Assembly: GCA_905182355.1 (NCBI GenBank)
Contig: CAJJBH010000047.1
Span: 1-57,621, forward strand
DNA from: an uncultured Paracoccaceae bacterium
GTDB lineage: Bacteria > Pseudomonadota > Alphaproteobacteria > Rhodobacterales > Rhodobacteraceae
Direction of reading: 5' to 3'
Length of the DNA stretch: 57,621 nt
In this document: piece by piece, positions 51,247-57,621 of the stretch
Layout of the letters: each line of letters opens with the position of its first letter
How positions within the stretch are numbered: the first letter of the stretch is position 1
Notes under the pieces: generated by a model
The model's database searches: none
What the model was told of the DNA's origin: nothing
The model's input: the letters and a program-made list of their open reading frames with translations, nothing else
Position numbers and translations under genes: made by a program

Positions 51247-51675
51247 ATGAAACTGATATTCGCACTCTTCACCGGCCTTGTTTTTGGCGTCGGAATTTCA
51301 ATTTCTGGCATGATCAACCCTGCCAAGGTTTTCAATTTCTTCGACATCGCAGGCACTTGGGACCCAAGCCTTGCCTTTGTGATGGGTGGCGCAGTGATTG
51401 TCACCTTCATCGGCTATCGTCTGGTTTGGCGTCGCACTGCTCCGCTATTTGACGTTGGCTTCCAGATCCCCAACAACGGCACAATTGACGCACGCCTTGT
51501 CGGCGGCTCTGCGATCTTTGGCATCGGCTGGGGTATCGCAGGATTTTGCCCCGGTGCCGCTATTCCGGCGCTGGGTACAGGCCGCTGGGAAGTCGTTCTT
51601 TTCCTCGCTGCTGTGACCGCAGGGTTCTATGCGCGGCGTCTAATGACACCTGCACAAACGACAAAGGCGGTTTAA
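51247..51675 (+). CDS. YeeE/YedE family transporter, second half
   Basis: A 142-residue membrane protein, partner of the preceding gene. It has GVGISISGMINPAKVFNFFD near the N-terminus and GWGIAGFCPGAAIPALG with a conserved cysteine. The fold should complete the pseudo-twofold YeeE arrangement. It probably moves sulfur species such as polysulfide or thiosulfate across the inner membrane. Start ATG 51247. Confidence 0.92.
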   Translation: MKLIFALFTGLVFGVGISISGMINPAKVFNFFDIAGTWDPSLAFVMGGAVIVTFIGYRLVWRRTAPLFDVGFQIPNNGTIDARLVGGSAIFGIGWGIAGFCPGAAIPALGTGRWEVVLFLAAVTAGFYARRLMTPAQTTKAV

Positions 51676-51676
51676 C

Positions 51677-52255
51677 ATGACATCTAAATCAATCCTTATC
51701 GCGGGCACAGTTGTTCTGGCAGGCGCCGTTGGGGCTGCGGGCATGTATGTTGCGATGTCTAACGACCACGGCATGATGGGCCATCATGGCGGCGCAATGA
51801 TGCAGCATGACGAAACGAACATGCCAGGCCTGCGGGGTGAAAACGCCAGCGCACAGGAAAGCGCGGATCTCGCCGTGATGTTCAACAACTTCGCCACGAT
51901 CACACGTGAGGTCGAAAATTTGCCCAACGGCATCCGCACCGTGACACGCGCGTCTGATCCAGCTGTGATGGATGCGCTTGTGAACCATTCAGTTGGCATG
52001 ATCGACCGAGTGGGCCAGCTCGATGACCCGAAAATACTGATCCAAAGCCCAACGCTGGATATCTTCTTTTTGCGTGGGGCAGAGATAATATCCGAGGTCT
52101 CGGTCGAAGATGAAGGGCTGGTTGTCATCCAGACCTCTGCAGACCCGCAGATTGTAAAAGCCCTGCAGACGCATGCTGCTGAAGTCACCGAAATGGCAGA
52201 ACGCGGCATGCAAGCCGTACACGAAATGATGATGGCGAACGGCGAAAGCCACTGA
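51677..52255 (+). CDS. Membrane-anchored or secreted Met/His-rich protein of unknown function
   Basis: A 192-residue protein with an N-terminal hydrophobic helix (ILIAGTVVLAGAVGAAGMYV), then a Met/His-rich stretch (HGMMGHHGGAMMQHDE, residues 32-47) suited to copper or other soft metals. The remainder is alpha/beta and ends in another Met/His-rich helix. I recognise no family. Its position inside the cluster, one base after YeeE, suggests a periplasmic role in sulfide oxidation, possibly metal or persulfide binding; that is inference. Confidence 0.75.
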   Translation: MTSKSILIAGTVVLAGAVGAAGMYVAMSNDHGMMGHHGGAMMQHDETNMPGLRGENASAQESADLAVMFNNFATITREVENLPNGIRTVTRASDPAVMDALVNHSVGMIDRVGQLDDPKILIQSPTLDIFFLRGAEIISEVSVEDEGLVVIQTSADPQIVKALQTHAAEVTEMAERGMQAVHEMMMANGESH

Positions 52256-52278
52256 TCCCGAAACAAGGTTTACTCAAA

Positions 52279-52644
52279 ATGGCATATACACAAAAATTCC
52301 AAGCCATGGCTGAAGCCGCGCAGGCAAAAGCCAGTTCTGTTGCACCAGAAGAGGTAGACGAGTTACTGAAATCTGGGGCCGTTGCCTTAGATATTCGGGA
52401 CAAAGAAGAACATGATACGGGCCATATCGCCGGTTCGATCAACATCAGTCGTGGCAAGCTGGAAATGAACATCGAAGGGCAACTGCCCGATCTTAACATG
52501 ACCATCCTGTGTTACTGCAACGCCTACAACCGTGGTGCCCTGTCTGCGGCATCTCTGGTTGAAATGGGCTACACAAATGCCCGTTTTATTGCAGGCGGCC
52601 TCAACGCCTACCGCAAGGTTCATGAAACAACCGTCGCGCAATAA
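52279..52644 (+). CDS. Rhodanese-like sulfurtransferase
   Basis: A 121-residue cytoplasmic single-domain rhodanese. VALDIRDKEEHDTGHIAGS is the standard CH2-type strand, and the active loop reads CNAYNR (Cys and Arg four apart) within LCYCNAYNRGAL, bulkier than the usual CxxGxR. It would carry persulfide between SQR, glutathione or the dioxygenase. It sits between the unknown protein and the ETHE1 gene. Confidence 0.92.
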   Translation: MAYTQKFQAMAEAAQAKASSVAPEEVDELLKSGAVALDIRDKEEHDTGHIAGSINISRGKLEMNIEGQLPDLNMTILCYCNAYNRGALSAASLVEMGYTNARFIAGGLNAYRKVHETTVAQ

Positions 52645-52731
52645 TTTAAAACGGAAAACTTAGGCGTGCCAAGTATCTTGCCAAACACTGATCTCTACCG
52701 CTCGGAACTGGCCATCTCAGGAGTAAAACCA

Positions 52732-53616
52732 ATGACCGATTATTCAGTAAATATGGACATCAAAACAGAAGTTGAAGCCTTCTTTGATGAGCCTACGAAT
52801 ACGATCAGCTACATCGTCAAGGATCCGTCTTCTGATACCTGCGCAATTATCGACAGCGTGATGGACCTAGACTACGCTGCTGGACGCATCACGCATGACA
52901 GCGCAGATCGCATGATTGCCCGCATCAAAGAGCGCGGTTTGAAATTGGAATGGATCATCGAGACCCATGTCCACGCAGATCACCTGAGTGCGGCCCCATA
53001 CCTTCAGCAGGAATTGGGCGGCAAGATCGGCGTCGGCGAAGGCATCATGATCATTCAGGAAACTTTCGGCAAAATCTTTAACGAAGGCACGGAATTCCAG
53101 CGCGATGGATCACAATTTGATGCCCTGTTCAAAGATGGTGACACCTATATGATCGGCAACTTACAAGCCGTGGCCATGTTCACTCCCGGCCATACACCTG
53201 CCTGCATGGTTCACGTCATTGGAAACGCGACCTTCACGGGCGATACACTGTTCATGCCCGACGGTGGGTCAGCACGCGCCGATTTCCCCGGTGGGGATGC
53301 TGGGATTTTGTACGATTCTATCATGAAAGTACTGAACCTGCCCGATGATATGCGGCTTTTCATGTGCCATGATTATGGCCCGAATGGCCGTGACATTGCG
53401 TGGCAAACAACCGTAGCTGACGAGAAAGCCAACAACATCCACGTGGGCGGTAGCAAGACGAAAGAAGACTTCGTCAAATTCCGCACAGAACGGGACGCCC
53501 AACTGGCTATGCCGAAACTTATCATTCCATCGCTGCAAGTAAACATGCGCGCTGGCGAAGTGCCCACAGACAAAGACGGCAATCAAATGCTTAAGGTGCC
53601 CGTCAACGGCCTTTAA
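52732..53616 (+). CDS. ETHE1/Blh-type persulfide dioxygenase (MBL fold)
   Basis: A 294-residue metallo-beta-lactamase-fold iron dioxygenase that oxidises glutathione persulfide to sulfite. Iron ligands lie in THVHADHLSA (about residues 83-92), FTPGHTPACM, and FTGDTLFMPDGG; the last includes the aspartate. The length fits the Blh group of BigR-type operons. The start is ATG 52732 (MTDYSVNMD) with CAGGAG upstream; the frame is open 22 residues earlier. Follows SQR-linked logic: the next gene makes the persulfide. Confidence 0.93.
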   Translation: MTDYSVNMDIKTEVEAFFDEPTNTISYIVKDPSSDTCAIIDSVMDLDYAAGRITHDSADRMIARIKERGLKLEWIIETHVHADHLSAAPYLQQELGGKIGVGEGIMIIQETFGKIFNEGTEFQRDGSQFDALFKDGDTYMIGNLQAVAMFTPGHTPACMVHVIGNATFTGDTLFMPDGGSARADFPGGDAGILYDSIMKVLNLPDDMRLFMCHDYGPNGRDIAWQTTVADEKANNIHVGGSKTKEDFVKFRTERDAQLAMPKLIIPSLQVNMRAGEVPTDKDGNQMLKVPVNGL

Positions 53617-53630
53617 TCCAGGAGACCATC

Positions 53631-55310
53631 ATGGAAATTAAAAGAATTACGGACAAAGTCTCTGTCGCGTCGCAAATTTTTGTGACGGATATAGCTGACA
53701 TAAAAAAATCCGGATTTCGTGCGATCATTTGCAACCGTCCCGATGGCGAGGGCGCAGATCAACCAAGTTATGCAGAAATCGAGAAAGCGGCGAAAAAGGC
53801 TGGTCTTGAAATCGCATATGTTCCGGTTCAGTCGGGCATAGTTACGGATGAAAACGTCAAAGACTTTGACATCGCTTTGAAAACATTGCCGCGTCCGCTT
53901 TTGGGCTATTGCCGTACTGGAACGCGCTCGGCGACGCTTTGGTCGCTGCACGAGGCACACAAACGTTCGTTGCCCGAAATTCTTGCAGCGACGAAGTCAG
54001 CTGGATATGACATGAGCGGCGTTGCGCGACGTATCGCGAATGGTGGCAAGACGCCAACTGACACAGGCGATGCAAAATTTGATGTCTTGATTGTGGGCGG
54101 TGGCGCAGGCGGGATCGCCACGGCTGCAAGCCTGCTTTCACGCAAATCAGACCTGTCGATCGCAATCATTGATCCGTCCGATGTGCATTACTATCAGCCG
54201 GGTTGGACGATGGTTGGTGGCGGCGTGTTCGAGGCAACCCAAACCGCCAGGACAATGGCTTCACTTATCCCACGCGGTGTCAAATGGATCAAAGCGGCAG
54301 TTGCTGCGTTCGAGCCTAAAAACAACGCAGTTATCCTCGAAGGTTGTGTCGTAGTGACCTATGATCGTCTTGTGGTTTCACCCGGTCTTAAACTGAACTG
54401 GGCAGGCATCGAGGGTCTTGAAGAAACCTTGGGGCGTAATGGTGTCACGTCGAACTATCGCTATGATCTAGCCCCATACACATGGCAGCTTGTACAAGAC
54501 CTGAAAAAAGGCCGCGCGTTATTTACGCAACCGCCGATGCCGATCAAATGTGCCGGTGCGCCGCAAAAAGCGATGTATCTGTCTGGTGATGCGTGGTTCC
54601 GGCGCGGTGTGCTGAAAGATATTGATATTCAGTTCATGAATGCAGGTGGTGTCTTGTTCGGGGTCAAGGAATACGTTCCTGCGCTGATGGAATACGTCAA
54701 AAAATACGATGCCGACCTGAACTTTTTTCATACACTGACCTCCGTTGATGGTGCCGCAAAGAAGGCAACGTTCCAAGTTGCCAAACCGGATACGGCTCCA
54801 ACAGAAATCACCATTGATTTCGACATGATGCATGTGTGTCCGCCTCAAATTGCACCAGATTTTATCCGCGTGTCTGCGCTGGCGGATGCTGCCGGATGGG
54901 TTGACGTCGATCAGGCAACTCTGCGCCACAAAACATTCGACAATATCTGGTCCTTGGGTGACGTGATGAATGCGCCGAACGCCAAAACCATGGCAGCGGC
55001 ACGTAAACAAGCACCCACTGTCGCCGCGAATATCGTAGCTGATATCAATGGGCGCTCGCCTGTGGCCCAATACGACGGCTATGGTTCCTGTCCTCTGACA
55101 GTCGAGCGTGGAAAAATCGTACTGGCAGAATTCGGTTATGGCGGCGCGCTGAAGCCAAGCTTCCCGTCTTTTATTATCGATGGGACCAAGCCAAGTCGTG
55201 CAGCGTGGTTCATGAAAGAAAAACTTCTGCCACCCATTTATTGGCAGGCCATGCTGAAAGGCAAAGAATGGTTGGCGAAACCTGAAGAAATTAAGGTGAC
55301 GGCAGACTAA
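53631..55310 (+). CDS. DUF442 (phosphatase-like) – sulfide:quinone oxidoreductase fusion
   Basis: A 559-residue two-domain protein. Residues 1-112 form a DUF442/TIGR01244 domain with the loop GYCRTGTRS (Cys-x4-Arg), a dual-specificity-phosphatase-like site thought to act as a sulfurtransferase. From about 145 an FAD-linked SQR follows (DVLIVGGGAGGIATA, then YYQPGW and the redox region MPIKCAGAPQK). It passes electrons from sulfide to quinone. Cysteines for the disulfide active site include the one in KCAG and VCPPQ. Start ATG 53631 with AGGAG upstream. Confidence 0.93.
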   Translation: MEIKRITDKVSVASQIFVTDIADIKKSGFRAIICNRPDGEGADQPSYAEIEKAAKKAGLEIAYVPVQSGIVTDENVKDFDIALKTLPRPLLGYCRTGTRSATLWSLHEAHKRSLPEILAATKSAGYDMSGVARRIANGGKTPTDTGDAKFDVLIVGGGAGGIATAASLLSRKSDLSIAIIDPSDVHYYQPGWTMVGGGVFEATQTARTMASLIPRGVKWIKAAVAAFEPKNNAVILEGCVVVTYDRLVVSPGLKLNWAGIEGLEETLGRNGVTSNYRYDLAPYTWQLVQDLKKGRALFTQPPMPIKCAGAPQKAMYLSGDAWFRRGVLKDIDIQFMNAGGVLFGVKEYVPALMEYVKKYDADLNFFHTLTSVDGAAKKATFQVAKPDTAPTEITIDFDMMHVCPPQIAPDFIRVSALADAAGWVDVDQATLRHKTFDNIWSLGDVMNAPNAKTMAAARKQAPTVAANIVADINGRSPVAQYDGYGSCPLTVERGKIVLAEFGYGGALKPSFPSFIIDGTKPSRAAWFMKEKLLPPIYWQAMLKGKEWLAKPEEIKVTAD

Positions 55311-55330
55311 AGCCTCATAAACTAAAAATT

Positions 55331-55351
55331 CGGGTGTCGCTCTGTCACCCG
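55331..55351 (+). terminator. Hairpin after the SQR fusion gene
   Basis: CGGGTG (55331-55336) pairs with CACCCG (55346-55351) around a 9-base loop. No T-run follows, so it may only partly end the transcript before SulP. Confidence 0.45.
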
Positions 55352-55442
55352 TCGCTTGATCGGTCTGTCGCGTTCCCAGACAGACCTAACCTTGGCGGTC
55401 AGACAAAGCCCCTTTGACCGCCGGCTTTTTGGACCCGTTGTT

Positions 55443-57170
55443 ATGCATCTCCTTCACCAATACCTCCCAATCCTTGATTGGGGCCGCCGCTACGACCGCA
55501 ACACATTTTCCAATGACATGATTGCAGCGGTGATCGTTACGATCATGCTAATTCCACAGTCGCTGGCCTATGCGCTTTTGGCGGGGTTGCCACCAGAGGC
55601 GGGAATTTACGCGTCGATTGCGCCGATTGTGCTTTATGCGATCTTTGGAACAAGTCGTGCTTTGGCTGTCGGGCCGGTGGCGGTAGTATCGCTGCTGACG
55701 GCTTCGGCTATTGGTCAAGTCGCAGATGCCGGTACAACAGGTTACGCGATTGCAGCCTTGACGCTTGCATTCCTGTCTGGTGTTTTTTTGATGTTGCTGG
55801 GCGTGTTCAGGCTGGGATTTCTCGCAAATTTTCTTAGCCATCCGGTTATCGCGGGTTTCATCACCGCGTCTGGCATTTTGATCGCAACAAGCCAGCTGAA
55901 ACATATTCTTGGGGTTGCGGCGGACGGGCACACACTTCCCGAAATGCTCGGATCGATCTTTCGTAACCTCGACCAGACAAACTGGATTACCGTCATCATT
56001 GGCATTGCGGCAACGGGATTTCTGTTCTGGGTCCGTAAAAATCTAAAGCCGCTCCTGAAAAGGCTGGGCCTATCCTCGCTTGTGGCGGATATCCTGACCA
56101 AGGCTGGGCCCGTAGCCGCCGTCGTTGCGACAACTGTCTCGGTATGGTTTTTTGGGTTGGCGGAAATGGGTGTGAAAATTGTAGGAGAGGTCCCTCAAAG
56201 TCTGCCACCTTTGAGCATGCCAAGCCTGTCTCCGGAATTGGTGGGATCACTATTGATGCCAGCTATTCTTATTTCGATCATTGGTTTCGTTGAGAGCATC
56301 TCTGTCGCGCAAACGCTTGCTGCAAAGAAGCGCCAGCAGATCGACCCTAACCAGGAATTGATTGGTCTTGGCGCTGCGAACCTTGGTGCGGCATTTACGG
56401 GTGGCTTCCCGGTCACCGGTGGATTTTCCCGATCAGTGGTCAACTTTGATGCGGGGTCCGAGACACCAGCAGCGGGGATCTACACGGCGATGGGTTTGGC
56501 TATTGCGGCGCTGTTCCTGACCCCATTGGTGTATTTTCTGCCAAAGGCGACGCTCGCGGCTACAATCATCGTTGCGGTCCTTAGCCTTGTAGATTTATCG
56601 ATTCTTAAGAAAACATGGAACTACAATCGCGATGATTTCCTTGCCGTTTTCGCCACTATTCTACTGACCCTGACGATGGGGGTTGAAGTGGGCGTTGCAA
56701 GTGGTGTTGCAATCTCAATTCTGCTGCATCTTTATAAAACCTCGCGGCCCCACGTCGCCGAAGTTGGCCTTGTTCCGGGCAGCCAGCATTTCCGCAATAT
56801 TTATCGCCATATCGTAACGACCGATCCCGCCTTGCTCACGCTGCGCGTTGATGAAAGCCTTTATTTCATCAACGCCCGCTTTTTGCAGGATCTGGTTCAG
56901 GCAAGGGTCGCCGAAGGAACCGAAATTAAAAATGTTATTCTGATGTTTTCAGCAGTGAACGAAGTGGATTATTCCGCGCTGGAAAGCCTTGAAGCGATCA
57001 ACTTGCGTCTCAAAGACATGAACATTGGGTTACACCTGTCCGAGGTAAAAGGCCCAGTCATGGATCGTTTGAAGACGTCGCATTTCTTGGATGACTTAAA
57101 CGGCAGTGTTTTCTTGTCGCAATACGAGGCAACAATGGTGTTAGCACCGTCAATGATAGGGCCACGCTAA
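55443..57170 (+). CDS. SulP family inorganic anion transporter with STAS domain
   Basis: A 575-residue membrane transporter: a SulP core (about residues 25-420) with helix MLIPQSLAYALLAGLPPEAG and the conserved GGFPVTGGFSRS, then a cytoplasmic STAS domain (about 445-560). SulP proteins carry sulfate, bicarbonate or other anions. At the end of a sulfide-oxidation locus it would most simply remove sulfite or sulfate. The start is ATG 55443 (MHLLHQYLPI); an in-frame TTG 29 codons earlier is possible and neither has a clear ribosome site. Confidence 0.92.
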   Translation: MHLLHQYLPILDWGRRYDRNTFSNDMIAAVIVTIMLIPQSLAYALLAGLPPEAGIYASIAPIVLYAIFGTSRALAVGPVAVVSLLTASAIGQVADAGTTGYAIAALTLAFLSGVFLMLLGVFRLGFLANFLSHPVIAGFITASGILIATSQLKHILGVAADGHTLPEMLGSIFRNLDQTNWITVIIGIAATGFLFWVRKNLKPLLKRLGLSSLVADILTKAGPVAAVVATTVSVWFFGLAEMGVKIVGEVPQSLPPLSMPSLSPELVGSLLMPAILISIIGFVESISVAQTLAAKKRQQIDPNQELIGLGAANLGAAFTGGFPVTGGFSRSVVNFDAGSETPAAGIYTAMGLAIAALFLTPLVYFLPKATLAATIIVAVLSLVDLSILKKTWNYNRDDFLAVFATILLTLTMGVEVGVASGVAISILLHLYKTSRPHVAEVGLVPGSQHFRNIYRHIVTTDPALLTLRVDESLYFINARFLQDLVQARVAEGTEIKNVILMFSAVNEVDYSALESLEAINLRLKDMNIGLHLSEVKGPVMDRLKTSHFLDDLNGSVFLSQYEATMVLAPSMIGPR

Positions 57171-57343
57171 TAACAGTTCGAAGAACATGTCTACTTGCAT
57201 TGGTGACCTGAACCTTATGCGACTGCAGCGAAGGCCTAATTTCCGCATATGGCGCTTTTCGCTGCTGTTGCAGTATTTGAACAGCAGTCGTTCACCACTG
57301 GGACGGCAATGTCGGGTTTACCCCGCATAACAGACAATCAAGA
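57171..57343. other. Gene-free stretch before copy B
   Basis: No gene recognised. Contains GCAGCGAAGG and TTTCGCTGCTG segments able to pair as a long imperfect hairpin around 57224-57265, possibly the SulP transcript end. Confidence 0.4.
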
Positions 57344-57575
57344 AATTTCTTAACCGACAGTTAAGTCCCCCACTCAAACGTTAACAGCGCCAAAGACTGA
57401 ACCAGAGGTTAACTCCCCTTTGATCCCTAAATTGTACAATTTGGCCCCCCAAAATGTACATTTGCGTCGAAACCCGACCAAAACACAGGCTTTAATCCCC
57501 TAGAAATGTACAATTCACACCCCCGAATTGTACATTTCAGCGCGCAAACATCAACGTACTGTGCGTTTACCCACC
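57344..57575 (+). repeat. Multi-box non-coding module, copy B (TTAAC and TGTAC boxes)
   Basis: Diverged second copy of the module at 4937-5170. Box centres: TCTTAACC 57351.5, AGTTAA 57362.5 (together a perfect TTAA-N7-TTAA), CGTTAAC 57382.5, GGTTAAC 57410.5, then AAATTGTACAATTT 57435.5 (a perfect 14-base palindrome), AAATGTACATTT 57457.5, AAATGTACAATT 57509.5, AATTGTACATTT 57531.5, and GTTTAC 57567.5. TGTAC spacings are 22, 52 and 22. By eye about 65 of the first 100 positions match copy A without gaps. It ends 46 bases before the window edge; the gene it serves would lie to the right. Confidence 0.8.
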
Positions 57576-57621
57576 AATCCGCACCAGCTTAGAACCATTC
57601 TAAACCTTGACTTGAGGGGGC

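Overview
The window looks like a chromosomal segment of an alphaproteobacterium of the Rhodobacteraceae (Roseobacter group). This rests on a GcrA cell-cycle regulator, the infA-maf-RNase E/G-yacG order, a YeeE/ETHE1/SQR sulfide locus of roseobacter type, TTAA-N7-TTAA (CtrA-type) boxes, and the protein families overall. Base composition is moderate in GC. The genus cannot be fixed from sequence alone; a cold-marine Octadecabacter/Loktanella-like lineage is a guess. No rRNA genes, CRISPR arrays, phage genes or intact insertion sequences were seen.

Layout. 1-301: start of an amidase running off the left edge. 736-810: tRNA-Phe. 908-2956 (minus): infA, maf, RNase E/G and yacG, translation and RNA housekeeping with tight coupling. 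3265-9641: a LysR regulator, a methyltransferase, a class III sirtuin, a periplasmic copper chaperone with a DUF2946 partner, rpmB, a DUF2855 protein and a MeaB-type GTPase. 9745-17045: hrpB and gnd (convergent), then argD, argF and a fatty-acid/sterol hydroxylase on the minus strand. 17318-23393: an EamA transporter, gcrA, a TPP enzyme translationally coupled to a class III CoA-transferase, and a TPR protein. 23439-28080: opgC-opgG-opgH, an osmoregulated periplasmic glucan operon with TAATG overlaps. 28916-30861 (minus): PHB-depolymerase-like esterase, Tat rhodanese, SseB protein and uracil-DNA glycosylase. 30964-32335: ArsR regulator and ArsP-like permease with palindromic operators. 32576-37017: capsule-export remnant (KpsT, KpsE-like, KdsA) followed by a badly broken phosphomannomutase. 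37049-46044: a secreted orphan, AsmA, RimO, and small stress, membrane and iron-sulfur proteins. 46552-57170: a respiratory and sulfur island.

The last island is the most coherent system. A cyanide-insensitive-type bd oxidase (cydA, cydB and a 36-residue DUF2474 subunit) faces an Rrf2 plus Crp/Fnr regulator pair. These are followed by a plus-strand cluster: DUF2892, two YeeE/YedE half-transporters, a Met/His-rich membrane-anchored unknown, a rhodanese, an ETHE1-type persulfide dioxygenase, a DUF442-SQR fusion and a SulP anion transporter. Together they would oxidise sulfide to sulfite or sulfate and export it, beside an oxidase type known to tolerate sulfide. Two promoters in it share the same two-part signature.

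The most unusual non-coding signal is a pair of diverged modules of about 235 bp at 4937-5170 and 57344-57575. They share seven TTAAC-type and four TGTAC-type boxes at almost identical spacing and do not correspond to any element I recognise.
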